Assembly (NCBI GenBank): GCA_014058105.1
Contig: JACGCM010000658.1
Span: 868,001 to 932,000 of the forward strand
DNA from: Kingdonia uniflora
Taxonomy: Eukaryota; Streptophyta; Magnoliopsida; Ranunculales; Circaeasteraceae
Length of the DNA stretch: 64,000 nucleotides
Direction: 5' to 3'
The translations under genes and the position numbers were made by a program. Under the pieces are notes generated by a model. That model ran no database searches and was not told the DNA's origin. It saw nothing but the letters and a program-made list of their open reading frames with translations. This document shows, one piece after another, positions 33,717 to 45,192 of the stretch (its first letter is position 1; every line of letters begins with the position of its first letter).

Positions 33717-34241
33717 GACTGATAAAACAGATTCTAGATATATATATATATATATGATTTAAAGCTTGTTGGAGCGTAGATGGTGAACGATTGCAAAAGT
33801 TTCTTCTTTGATTGAATCTTCGATGATGATTGGAGATGTTCAATGCCCACCACGATAAGAGGCATAAAAAAACTGATGACTACTGCTGGTTTATAACTTA
33901 ATATTTGAAATACAAAAATGCCAAATGGTATGTCACTTCTGAATCTGACTTATAGCATAAGCTTTGAACCAAGCTCAATTTACCCGTTCAAGCTTTTGAG
34001 CCATCTCCAAAGTCGGACTTGTTAAGGTTAGAGAACAAGATTTGGTAGTCTCTCTCACAAATTGATTAGAGATAATTCAACTATTTATAATGTCAAGACT
34101 TTACAAATAAGAGAAAAGATCTTCCTCCTCAAATTGAGGAAGATCTTTCTTATCCAACAAGATTAAAGATTACAAAGCTATCTACTACTATAAGAATAAG
34201 TACACAATTAAATCAAAACTCTATCCTAAACATCAAGATCA
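33717..34241 (-). mobile_element. Putative 3' LTR region of the copia relic, with a (TA)n tract
   Basis: On the minus strand a purine tract GTGGGGGAG (34250-34242) directly follows the pol stop region and precedes TGATCTTGATG, the place and form of a PPT/LTR junction. The LTR would run toward about 33840, but no matching 5' LTR was found to set its end. A (TA)n run lies at about 33737-33756. Confidence 0.45.
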
Positions 34242-36324
34242 CTCCCCCACAAGGTGGAGCGTGTATGTGAATAACGCCCAGCTTGGAAGTTATGGAATGA
34301 AACGCAGCTTTCCCCAAAGGTTTTGTGAGTACATCAACAAGTTGATCGGATGAAGGGACAAAACTTGGTTTGATGAGCTTACGTTGGATCTTTACACAGA
34401 CAAAATGACAGTCAATATCTATGTGTTTGGCCCTTTCATGGAAAACGAGATTATTGGCAATGTGCAATGCAGCTTCATTGCCACAGTAAATGGTGATAGG
34501 ATAAGAATTAGCGAGGCCAAGATCTTTGAGTAAATAACCTAACCATTGTAATTTTAAACTTAAAGTAGCCATGGCACGATATTCGGCCTTTGAAGAAGAG
34601 CGAGAAACAACACTTTGTTTCTTTGTTTTCCATGAGATAAGGTTGGAGCCCATAAAGACGCAATAACCTGTCGTTGAACGCCGAGTTTGAGGACACCTGG
34701 TAAAATCTGAATAATAATAACCTCGCGTAGAAAAAGAGCTAGAAGATGAGTAAAATATCCTTTTGCCAATAGAACCTTTTAAGTACCGTACCAAGCGATG
34801 AGCAACATCCAGGTGGGTACTACGAGGAGCACTCATAAATTGACTCAAGATATTGACCACGTAATTGATATACCGTCGAGTTACAGTTAGATAAATGAGA
34901 TGCCCTATTAGGCGCCTATAAGGTGTAGGATCAGGTAACAATGTTCCATATTCCAGAGATAACCAAAGGTGTTGTTCCATGTGGAAGGGAGAAATACGAC
35001 CATCCATTAAACCAAGATCAGTAAGAATATCAAGGGTATATTTTTGCTGTGATAGAAAAATGCCCTTAGAAGAACGAGCAACTTCGATGCTCAAAAAGTA
35101 CTTTAGCTTACCAATATCCTTGAGATAAAAATTTCTTTTCAGGAAACGTTTCACATGGGTAATAACAGAATCATCATTACCAGAAATAGTGATATTATCA
35201 GCATAAATGAGGACAAAAGTAGTTGTAGTACCTTGGCAAAGAACAAATAAGGAGTAATCAGCCTTAGATTGAGAAAATCTTGCTCCCAAAAGTATGAAAG
35301 ATAATTTAGGAAACCATTGATGGGAAGCTTGTTTCAAGCCATAAATGGACTTGTGAAGCCGACATACTCGTGTCTCCACCTTTCGAGCAAAGCCGGGAGG
35401 TAAATTCATGTAAATTTCTTCAGCCAAATTGCCTTGTAAAATGACATTGTTAACATATATTTGGTGGAGTGACCATCCTCGCACGGAAGTAAGTAATATT
35501 AGCGCCCTAACAGCTACAAGTTTTGCAACTGGAGCAAATGTATCATGATAATCAAGGCCTTCAATTTGTGAATATCCCTTAGCCACTAATCGCGCTTTGT
35601 GACGCTCCATGGTACCATCAGAATGGAAGTTTTTTTTGTATACCCATTTGCAACCAATGGTCTTTTTATGTAAAAGGAGAGGCACAAGACTCCAAGTATT
35701 ATTCTTTTCAAGAGCATCTATTTTGGTGGCCATGGTAGCTTGCCATTGTTGGAGCTTTACGGCTTGAGAAAAAGTACGAGGCGCATCTATAAAAGCAATA
35801 ACATAAAGAAAATCTCTATGGGAAATAGCATAATTTGAGGTATTAAGATAATTATGAAGAGGGTAAGTCGTACCAGTCATGTTGGAAGGAGATGAAGAGG
35901 GTAAGCAACCATGAGAGATGACTGGTAAAACATAGTCCTACATATATTGGGGAGGTTGGCGTTGATGTTTTTCCTTAGGAATTGATGGTTGAACGACACC
36001 AGGGACATCATTAGGTGTAGGTTTAAGAGAAGGGATCGGGTTGGTGATGTTGGAATCATCAGGTGGGGTGATGAAAGATGGAATAGGTGGTGTATCGATA
36101 ATTGGTGCAAAAGTGGGTTGAGATGGAATTTTGGGAACAATGGTCGGGATGGGAATATGGGCTGAATTTATAGGAGGTACCAAGATGGTAGTTCCCCATG
36201 ACCATGTAATATATAAGTTTTTGTTCTCAAAGAAGTATAGATACGTACTTAGCTGACATATATGCCCCTTTCTTGGTATGAAACAAAAAAGATCCAAGAA
36301 CATAAAGCATGTATGCTTTTGCAA
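34213..36324 (-). pseudogene. Ty1/copia pol relic (RT and RNase H)
   Basis: A 555-codon frame (35880-34213) has WSLVPLLLHKKTIGCKWVYK, RHKARLVAKGYSQIEGLDYH, DTFAPVAKL, SIYGLKQASHQWF and the RNase H motifs TGYCVFMGSNLISWKTKKQS and SSSKAEYRAMA, ending in DVLTKPL. It is the copia RT_2 and RNase H block. The catalytic YVDD is YADN (35205-35194), so the second Asp is lost. A second frame upstream (36324-35938) holds the Pro-rich linker (PIPTIVPKIPSQPTF). Integrase, protease and gag are missing, so the copy is 5'-truncated. Confidence 0.9.
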
Positions 36325-36718
36325 TTACACGAGAAGATAAACTCACGGATTCTGATGTAGAAGATGATTCACCAACCTCTATTTTTTGTTGTCCTTAGTA
36401 TTTTTTCCTTTAAGCTTGTATGTAAAAAAATCCAATAACTTCATAAGTTAAAGAGATATTCTCTGCCCTTCAGCCTTCATATCATGGTAAACTTGATCAC
36501 TTTGAAAGAAACAGTCTCTAAACACTTACATCACATTATTTTCTCCCCATTTACCCTGAATAATTGGTACGTCACCTTCAACTCTCAACCAAATATCCTC
36601 CAAACATCCTCTAGCATTGGAGTAATCTCGCCCCATTTGAAATCGAAAGTATTAGTCTCAGGTTGTTAATGTTCGAAGAAAGCTATCAGCAACAATGAAT
36701 TGTAGTTTTTATAAGATA
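36325..36718. other. No gene recognised
   Basis: AT-rich flank between the copia relic and the solo LTR. No integrase-core motif could be read on the minus strand. Confidence 0.35.
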
Positions 36719-36723
36719 TAACC

Positions 36724-37265
36724 TGTAATAGCCTAATTTTGTGATTCAAACTTTGCCTTTATACCAAGGATATTCAGAGCTTCTAGATGAATAATGGGAG
36801 AGTAATAACACAAAGCTTAGCGTGGAAAACCTTTGAATTGGTTAAAAACCACAACCTATCTTAAGGATTTAGAAAGAGAGTAGCTTATTGATAGCTGCTA
36901 GATATTACAAGAGAAGCTCTGAGTATTTAGTATAGAGTTTGGGTGAGCATTCCTCTGTCTCCCATCCTTAGACTTTCTTGATTGGAAAAGTCTGTGTAGG
37001 ATTTTCATCTCCTTAAACCTGTTGCTCCTTGGTCATATTTATAGGTCTCATATTATGACCGTTATCTGCTTTAATGATGAACGTTACAATACATGGTTTT
37101 GATGAGTTTTCATACTGATTGTGTAACGGCTTGAGTAACTCCTTTTCCTTGTAACTGTTCCATAATGTACAATAAATGTGTCACGTGTGTGTTGACGAGG
37201 TCGAGTAAATGTGTGATGATCGAATGGAGAGACTTGAGCTCGAGATTTGGAATAGGCTCCTTACA
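36724..37265 (-). repeat. Solo LTR of an A-related Tat family
   Basis: The 542-bp unit starts TGTAATAGCC and ends GGCTCCTTACA, flanked by TAACC (36719-36723) and TGACC (37266-37270), a TSD with one mismatch. It shares the internal block TTTGAATTGGTTAAAAACCACAACCT with the LTRs of A and C, and a minus-strand TATAAATA at 37036-37043. The flank just outside the right end is purine-rich on the minus strand (GGGAAAATTGGGGTCA), so a deleted element with a remnant PPT is an alternative to a solo LTR. Confidence 0.7.
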
Positions 37266-37404
37266 TGACCCCAATTTTCCCTAGCCCTTGTAGATTAACA
37301 AAAATTCGAACCTTTTGAATCTCCATATCAATATCCCAGCAAGGACTATGATGAAACACACGTAGATAGCTCAGTTCCTATAAATACAATAAAATTTTCA
37401 TTTT

Positions 37405-37990
37405 CTAAAGTATGGGAAGTGGTGTTGAAATTGGGATTGCAACTACATTCATTGGTTTCGATACCTTCCCAATAATTATAGCATTCGCTATATGTGTCTC
37501 AAAGCTCGTCAACAAAGACTTATCTCTAGGACCATATTCATCAACTTCTGTTTCTGAACTATCTGATTCTTTATGGTTATTTTCACTGCCACCTTCTCCG
37601 ACTAATCCAATAGTACCTTGTTCTTCAACATGATTGTTCATAAATGGTTCGAATTGGACATTATCGCTAGCATGAACTTTATTAGTATCTTGTTCATCAT
37701 CTGTACTAGAGTCTTCTCCAGACTCTCCTTAGGTATCATTAGAACCTTCTACATTGTTTGATTGGGTTTCCAAATCCTCATCTTGTTCAGGAGTCTCACT
37801 TATAGTACAGTCAAAATTCAATTGGGGGTCACTGCTACCTGTAGCTATATCCATATCAACCTATAATATGTAGTCATCATTTCCAGTATTGAGACCCTTA
37901 TTAGCAGCAAACACTTGTTCTATGGATCTGAAATTGCTTTATTTCTTTTCGCGGGAACACGAGGAGGCACTACAACAATATTGGCTACGA
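37405..37990 (-). pseudogene. Relic possibly from a plant mobile domain (PMD/PPP7L-like) gene
   Basis: Minus-strand frames give an acidic stretch (ESDSSETEVDE) leading to GPRDKSLLTSFETHIANAI, similar to the start of plant mobile domain proteins (GPxDxSLLxSFxxHIAxAIW). Upstream frames give ISETPEQDEDLETQS and RYLADVVANIVVVPPRVPAK. Stops lie between these pieces. PMD domains occur in MAIL1/MAIN-type nuclear proteins and in many TEs. The match is short, so I hold this loosely. Confidence 0.4.
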
Positions 37991-38097
37991 CGTCAGCTAA
38001 ATAACGCCATTTTTTTTCTACAATACTGATGTTATTGGTATAATTTCTATTTTTATCCTGAATATTAATAGGTTCAATTAATATTTCAAGTCATTGT

Positions 38098-38555
38098 ACT
38101 ACACATGATGTTTAGTCGCTAGAAAGGAATTTTTTTTTTTTGCTATTACAAACTAAAGAAGTCATTTTTGTGATGACGTTGTTATTTCCTATTTTAACTA
38201 TTGATGTCATTAAATGATGACGTTGTTATTTCCTATTTTAACTATTGATGTCACTAAATGATGACGTTGTTGTTTCCTCTTTTACCTATTGACGTTACTA
38301 TAAAACTGACATTGTTATTTTTAATTCTATCACGTCATTTGTACCTGACGTAACTAAGTGACATCGTTACTAAACTCACGTGATATTCAATGCAATAATG
38401 TCAGTTTATTATGTACTTCTCATGCCATTTTTGGAAATGACGTTAATTTTGTAATAGCAACCACGTCACTGATTTCCACGTCTACTTGAAAAATGACATC
38501 GTATGGTTTTAACATCATTAAATAAATGACATTGACGCCTGGATTGGTTGTAGTG
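38098..38555. mobile_element. CACTA-like MITE with 44-bp TGACGT repeats
   Basis: GATGACGTTG occurs at 38172, 38216 and 38260, a 44-bp tandem unit (GATGACGTTGTTATTTCCTA...GTCA). TGACGTCA half-sites continue in both orientations to about 38530. The right end GGTTGTAGTG and the left ACTACA (38098-38103) fit CACTA-type termini, but the left end is imperfect and no TSD was found. Confidence 0.45.
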
Positions 38556-38559
38556 AGGG

Positions 38560-39824
38560 TTGTGATAATTTGGATGCGTAGGATTTGTTCTCTTTGAGTT
38601 TAGCATTTTCCTTAAAGAGGTTGTTGCGGGTATCTTTGCCTTTGGTGCCATCCTGCTTAATAAAGAAGGAAAGATTACCACGAGGGGAAATTCTCACTAA
38701 ATGTTATTGCCGCATAATGCATATGTCGACAAATAATTCATGAATATTGGGAAATATATTTCTAAATTGTCAATTTGTGCAGACGTCGGCAATAAATTAT
38801 CGAATGTATCGAGTAGTATCTCTTTAAAAATTGCCGAGACACTTCCTTTCAAAAAATAGTCATCCTGTATTGCTAAATCAAAAATCAAAATCTAGACATT
38901 GTCGAAACACGTTACTTTCGACAAATATACAAGATAAATCAGACACAATTGTCGATACATGAGTGAATTCGACAATTACACTGGGTATATCCTAGACATT
39001 ATGGGGTTTATTTGTTGATATCTTGGGTACATCCCATATTGTGTGTACAGTAAATCCCACAAATTTTAAAAAAACTTACATGAAGGTGGGTTCAGGAAAA
39101 AAAAAAAAAAAAAAAGGCATGACGGCTTTGCGCGAGAAAGTTAACATAGTTACCCATTTTTTAAAAGAAACAGAAATCACAACCATAACCAACCCAGAAA
39201 TCAACAAATTAGTACCAATAAATGGGAAACGAAAAAGGCGACGCTTATACGGTTAGTGAAAAAACTCAATTTAAGGATCTCTCAGAAGTGGGAAGCACTT
39301 GGACAACTACAGTGATAAGTTGTAGATTAAAGGGAAGGATTTGAACACCCTAAACCCTCTCAAAACAAGGGGAATTCCCAAAATTTACCCAAAACAGTGC
39401 TCATAGGGTTTATCTTCTTCTCTCACCCTGGACAACTATGGCTTCTATCTCGTTGTGTCTCTCAAAATGATGGTGATGGGAGAGAGAGAGAGAGAGACTG
39501 ACTGACTTAAAAGAGGGTAGAGAGTACAAGTGGTGAGATGAGAGAGAACAATGTTTGAATTATTGCCACATAATCTTCACTTGCCACCTATACAAATTTT
39601 GCCTCTCAAAACTATCTTAGGTCAGCAACCAAATAAAATAGGTGTGTGGGGAGGTTTGATCAGTGTTTCGTTTTTAAGTGTAGGGGAATCCTTTCCCTAT
39701 AATAAAAGAGTCAAATACACATGATAGTATACAACAGGATGTACAGTCCTAAACTAACTCCCAATAAAGTTATCATAAATTAGGTACCTCTCTTTCAATT
39801 CCTCTATATCATGTTGTTTTACAG
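38560..39824. other. No gene recognised; GTCGA-rich repeats and simple repeats
   Basis: Between 38700 and 39000 the words TTGTCGA/TCGACAA and GCCGA recur in both orientations, like subterminal repeats of a MITE, without clear ends. A poly(A) run lies at about 39090-39112 and a (GA)n run at 39480-39500. The short frame at 39023-39256 reads through the poly(A) and is not called. Confidence 0.4.
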
Positions 39825-40995
39825 AAAATCGATTTGGATGCCATTGGAATTCCACATGGTGCTGATCATATGGGTTGTAAGATCATACTCACAACTCTGT
39901 CTATGGATGTGTGCCGGGATATGAAGACGAATCAAGAATTTAAACTGAACGTTTTGAACGAAGAGGAGGCTTGGCTAATGTATAGTCAAAATATAAGTAA
40001 TGTTATTGATTCAGTGGGTGCACGAGTTCTAGCTAGAGAAGTTGCAAAGGAATTGGGTGGGCTGCCATTGGCGATCAAGACCTTAGCAACATTTATGAGG
40101 AGGAAAACAAGGATTGAGCTTTGGATGAATGCCCTTTGTGAATTGCAAAAGCCAGCCCCCGTATAAATTGAGCTAGACTCGCTTGAAGGTAAGATCATGA
40201 AATACTGCTTATAATATTGTTCACTATTCCCAGAAGACTTCTTATTTAAAACAAGTGAACTCATACAATGTTGGATCGCTGAAGGATTATTTGATGAACA
40301 ACAAAGTCTAGAGGAATTCTCAAATAAGGGGATTGCTTTAATAGAGATTCTTATGGACTCTTGTATGTTAGAATATGGTGAACAAGTGGGAACTGTGAAG
40401 ATGCATGACATTGTTCGTGGTGTTACTATATGAATTGCATCTTCAGCAGGAGAGGAAACAGAGTTTTTCATCCCAACTGGAATTGCATTGTGCGAAATTC
40501 CAGAGAAGATGCAGAAATCTCTCAGGCAGATTTTGCTAATGAACAATAGAACAAAAAGATAACAAAGTTGCCTAGTCACTTAGTGGGATACTCTGAGTTG
40601 TCAACTTTGCTCTTACAAGGAAGTTCAATCAAGAAGATCCCGGATGGATTCTTCCGTGACGTAAGTGCACTTAGGGTATTAAATCTAAGTGGGAGTAACA
40701 TCACGCCGTTGCCTCCATCCCTTCAAAAATTGTAAGATCTTCCAGCGCTTCTTCTAAGAGACTGCTCTTCTCTAGAAAAGTTGCCTCCAGTTGGAGCATT
40801 TGTGAAACTCAGTGTGCTTGATCATTGTCGAACTAACATTACTGAACTGCCAGAATTTATGCGTGAGTTGTATATTCTAAAGGAACTAGATCTATCATAC
40901 ACCCTCCGCCTCGAAAAAAATTCAAACCGGCATGATATCAGGACTATCTAGTCTGGAAGTCCTGGACATGTCATTTAGTGCTGAGAATTTTATGT
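39825..40995 (+). pseudogene. Truncated NB-ARC/LRR resistance gene (CNL type)
   Basis: The reading starts after an acceptor-like TTTTACAG (39816-39823) with KIDLDAIGIPHGADHMGCKI and ILTTLSMDVC (RNBS-B region; TTRS expected). It continues with NEEEAWLMY and GLPLAIKTLA (GLPL motif). After a stop come FPEDFLFKTSELIQCWIAEG, KGIALIEILMDSC and VKMHDIVRGVTI (MHD motif), then leucine-rich repeats such as LSTLLLQGSSIKKIPDGFF and ALRVLNLSGSNITPLPPSL. Such proteins are intracellular immune receptors. The P-loop half is missing. Stops or shifts are near 40165, 40432, 40560 and 40733. Confidence 0.85.
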
Positions 40996-42063
40996 AAGGC
41001 TTTTTAATCTTAGGGTTTATTATCCTTTTTATCTCTCTCATGTAGGTGTAGTCTATGGTTGTGTATATTGGGTTTAGTTTTAGGGTTTTAATTATATTTA
41101 GGGTTGTGTATAACTGTAATTAGTTGTAGCCTATGTAATCTAGAATTAGGGTGAGGTTTTTCTTCCCTCATTAGGCATATTTTGAGTGAGAGGATTTATA
41201 GAAAAAAAAGTTGGAGACTTGGAGTAAGAGAATTTTGAGATAGAAATTAGGATGGACAATCTATGGGACAAATACTAGAGAGGCCAAATTCGCATCAAGA
41301 GGGAAATATGGACAAATATTACGAGATGTTGAGGAAATGAGGTCATGAAGAAATATGGACAATTTTTTTCCTTGTGCGAGTGCATATATTTTGGAATTTC
41401 TAGTTCTCAGGCATATGTTAGCTATTTCCCTCATTTTCCAATTTTGGAAAGTTGATTTTCCTGCTTTTTTTTCTGCCATTTTCTTGGAAATGCCATTTAA
41501 TGTTTTCCTTCATTTTTCATGAACTAAGCACAACCTAATATCTTTCTGATTATAGACTTCAAAAAATTATGTTGGAAATGGGTTTTCGGCTTATGCATAA
41601 CCAAACACAAGCTCAGAAGATAAAGTTAAAAACTATCAATAGCACTGTCCATTGAAAATTCTAATTACAGAGTATGTACTTTTGTCCTTCACAAGTTTTT
41701 GTAGTGTTTGTACATTCTCCATAGCATATGAATTATAGTTATAGAGGCTATCAAAGCACTATAAAAGGAGCTTGAAATGACACAAAATTGTGATTTTTGT
41801 GAAAAACTACTTACAACTAACTATGATAGACAAAAATCGATACGATGGGTCTTGATGTAAGTCTTTTGAGGGGGCTCAAACTCTGACATTGTGGCAGGAA
41901 GAAAGGCGGAGTTCATTGTTGGGACAATCATCAAGGCATTCACTCCCTCTCGGCCCACTTTATCCACGTACGGCTACTACGGTGGTTCTTATGATATACC
42001 AAGAACCCTTCTGTGTTCAGACATCTCTATCATTTATAAGTAGATGATCTCCCTTTTGTTACG
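40996..42063. other. No gene recognised
   Basis: AT-rich sequence following the resistance-gene relic. Short frames here do not resemble LRR or TatD exons. Confidence 0.35.
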
Positions 42064-42545
42064 ATGAAGATGTACAGGGTTCCTTCTGGTATTATTCTTC
42101 ACTCTTATCTAGGATCTGCTGAGATGGTTCCTGGTTTTGTAAAGTTTGGTACTTATTTTTCCTTTTTTGGGTATCTTATGTCCATGAAACCGCAAAAGGC
42201 AAAGAAAATGTTGAAATCAGTTAGTAACATATGCCATTGTTTATTTGAAATGGTTTTAGGTTTCCCTACCCAAACAAAAGATTATTTATGTCATTTTTGT
42301 TTTTTAGGTACCTACGGAAATAGTTTTACTGGAGTCGGATTCACCTAATATGCACTACCAAGATCAAATATGGATGCTCTACTATGGGTTCCTGAAGATC
42401 AATCTGTATCACAAGAGCTTCAAAGATAAGGAGATACTCCAAAGGTCAACATACCAGACCATCAACCCCACGCTGTAAGAGATGTATCAACCGTCCCAAA
42501 GGAAGCACTCAATCATCCAACCGAATCACATACCTTCTCAACAAT
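42064..42545 (+). pseudogene. TatD-like metal-dependent hydrolase relic
   Basis: The frame gives VPSGIILHSYLGSAEMVPGF and GTYFSFFGYLMSMKPQKAKK, which match plant TatD-family DNases (the HSYLGS and F-S-x-S-G segments). An intron with GTTAGT..TTTTTAG (42220-42307) joins MLKS to VPTEIVLLESDSP, the TDAPD-type metal-binding region. Just after ESDSPN, two extra bases shift the frame, and the following codons give ALPRSNMDALLWVPEDQSVS and KVNIPDHQPHA. The reading dissolves in a (TA)n run at about 42555. The N-terminal HxH part is absent. Confidence 0.7.
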
Positions 42546-43006
42546 GTCATGAAATATATATATATATATATATTTCATTTGTTGAAGATATTTTTTTTAA
42601 GCTTATATGTGTGTCGATCAATTTTCTTGTTGTGGCTTGTGTATCATGCACCCCAGCTCAAAGTGACTGATATGGAAGAAATACGTACAAACAATGCACA
42701 AGACCATTAAGAGCAGCAACACAACTGAGCATAAGTCACTAAAAAGGGTTTTGTCGGGTAAACAATGAGCTTTGTCACAAGTGACATTCTACTTTGACCT
42801 ATTTCAATGGTAACAGGTCCCTATTTCATGGTTTGGTTTGGTTTGGTTGCTTAGAGCACGTGTAGTAGCTAGGTTGATTCTGACGTGGCGAGGTGGATTG
42901 AGAAATCTACCCTACAACAGCTAGGTGGAGGAGCTGACGTGGTTTCCCCAAACCCACCTTGAGGGTGGTCTCTCCACCCTCTGGGTGGATTTTTGGTGGA
43001 TTGATC

Positions 43007-43206
43007 CCGCGCAGTTCTGAACTGCGGAACTGCGCGTAGAGTGTAACCTAATAGAATGATGACACTTGTCGAGCTTTAAGTGACTCCGCTGCCCCGCAGT
43101 TCAGATCTGCGCGTAGAGTGTACGCTCCAGATAGAGACACGTGGACGGTTGGGATTCAAACTTGACTAATAGCTAGTTCTTGCCGCGCAGTTCTGAACTG
43201 CGTGGC
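43007..43206. repeat. Left cluster of 25-bp palindromes (3 copies)
   Basis: Copies at 43007-43027, 43095-43113 and 43182-43206 have the core CGCAGTTCTGAACTGCG, a near-perfect palindrome. A half copy, GGAACTGCGCG, follows the first. Spacers share TAGAGTGT and CACGTG words. Confidence 0.85.
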
Positions 43207-43304
43207 TAGTGCATGCAGAAAATTATCAATCCTTCCCTTCTCCATACTTGGTTTTGTTTTTTGGTGATCAGAAGGCCTATAGTTTTGAGCATACTTGTTC
43301 AACA

Positions 43305-43490
43305 AGAACTTCAACGGCTATATTTTTTGGCAAACTTGTTTGGTTAACATCTCAACAGCTAGTTTGTTGGCCAAACTTGTTTGACAAGAAGATCAACGGC
43401 TAGCTTTTTTACCAAACTTGTTTGACAAAAAAACTCAAAGACTAGTTTTGCTACCAAACTTGACAAGTAGCTCAACGACTAGTTTTGTTC
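43305..43490 (+). repeat. Left subterminal ~41-bp array of the Harbinger unit
   Basis: Five degenerate copies of CAACGGCTAG..TTACCAAACTTGTTTGACAAG with starts near 43311, 43352, 43393, 43436 and 43472. The same unit occurs inverted at 46822-47130. Confidence 0.75.
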
Positions 43491-43646
43491 ATCTATAAAA
43501 ACTATTTATCTTGTACACTCTATTCTCTTACTCTTCAATACTCAACTCTATTCTCTTAAAAAACCATTCATCTTCTAAACTCTACTTTATTCTCTTGTTA
43601 TCAATTTCGCCCAATCACGTATGACCAAATTTTGGAGGACCTAATC

Positions 43647-44844
43647 ATGTCTGATCCATCACTCTCATCCTTGTCATCATCATCCGGAAGCGAAGAGTTC
43701 TTCTGACGTCAAATTATGATGATGCATGAGTATAACAAGGTTCTCATGGAGATGGGAGAAGCGGAAGAAAAAGAGTAAGAGGCAATATCAACACGGGGGG
43801 TGGGGGTGGGTAGTAAAATGGGAAGGATTGACAAACGGAAAGACCGTAATCATAAATTGGGTAAGTTTAACCTTAATCGGGATTATTTTGGTGCCAACCC
43901 AGTCTACGCTGATATTCTATTTCGTCGTCGATTCCATATGAGCGAAGGTGTGTATCAACGTATTCATGAATCATGTTATTTCAGCGAACCCGTATTTTAT
44001 TCAAATAAAAAATGTCGCTAAGACGATGGGCTTATCCTCGTACCAAAAGATAACGTGCGCACTCCGTATGTTATGTTACGGTATGAGCGCAGACGCCCAA
44101 GATGATTACGTTCGGATTGGGGAGTCTACGGGTAATTTGAGTTTGAAAGAATTTTGTGAAACAATTATAACACTATTCAAAGCTCAATACCTTAGATCTC
44201 TAGATAAAAACAATACATTACACTTGTTAGAAGTTAATGGATCGCGAGGCTTCCCAGGGATGTTTGGTAGTTTAGATTATATGCATTGGAAATGAAAGAA
44301 TTGTCCTACCGGGTGGGCAGAATAATATTCTAGGTATAAGAAAATTCTGACGGTGATTTTGGAAGCGGTTGTATCGCAAGATCTTTGGATATGGCACACA
44401 TTCTTTGGGGTGCCCGGTTCTAACAACGACGTGAACGTCTTGCATCAAGGGTGGCTTTTCAACAACTTGTTTAGTGGAGTTACGCCGCTATGTAATTACA
44501 ATATAGGCACGGTCCCGCACACTATGGGGTATTATTTAGCGGACGGAGTCTATCCAAAATGGAAAATAATTGTTCAAACCATAAGAAATCCGCCTAACGA
44601 TGCCAAAAGATATTTTGCAAAGATGCAAGAAGCATGCTGGAAAGACATAGAGCGTGCTTTTGGGGTATTACAAGCTAGGTTCCAAATATTGGTGCACGGT
44701 GCGCAATTTTGGAAGCCTAGTGATCTAGCAAATGTTATGTATGCATGTATAATCATGTACAACATGATCATCGAAGATGAACGTCATACTTACATCAGAC
44801 AAGTAGACATTAATCCCGAGTTTAGAGATTCTATAAAGAATTAG
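43647..44844 (+). pseudogene. PIF/Harbinger transposase (DDE superfamily, ALP1-like), broken
   Basis: From ATG 43647 (MSDPSLSSLSSSSGSEEF) the frames give RDYFGANPVYADILFRRRFH, then ALRMLCYGMSADAQDDYVRI and FGSLDYMHWK (first Asp). After a stop come ILEAVVSQDLWIWHTFFGVP, GSNNDVNVL and MGYYLADGVYPKW (second Asp), then ERAFGVLQARF (Glu). This is the DDE_Tnp_4 order, and D, D and E are all kept. Stops near 43704, 44293 and 44325 and frame changes near 43780 and 44000 break the gene. The enzyme would cut at the inverted ends and insert into TTA/TAA sites. Confidence 0.9.
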
Positions 44845-45192
44845 AAAAAGGACTTAAATCCAAGACACGCGATCAACACTATGACATAATACATCGAGAA
44901 GATTCATGAAATTAGAAATGAAGGTGCTCATTTCCAATTACAAAATAAACTTGTCGTGCATTTGTAGAATAAAAAAGGGGCGGAGTAATGTATTTGGTTT
45001 CGAAGTTTGTAGTTTTATGTTGAAGTTGTAATGTATTTGGTTTCGAAGTTTATAGTTTTATATTGAAGTTGTAATGTATTTTGTCTACTTGATTGAAGTA
45101 TGTTTTGCGGAATACTTATGATTGATAACAATTTTATTGAAATAATGAAATTACATAGAACTTAAAAACTACTATTAACGCTAAGGATTACA

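Noticed and set aside
37266..37300. A full element to the right of the solo LTR
   Set aside because: Only a short purine-rich tract follows on the minus strand. No gag-pol or second LTR was found, and near-matching TSDs favour a solo LTR.
39986..40579. A 197-codon minus-strand frame
   Set aside because: It is the complement of the NB-ARC/LRR relic, whose plus-strand motifs (GLPLAI, MHD) are clear.
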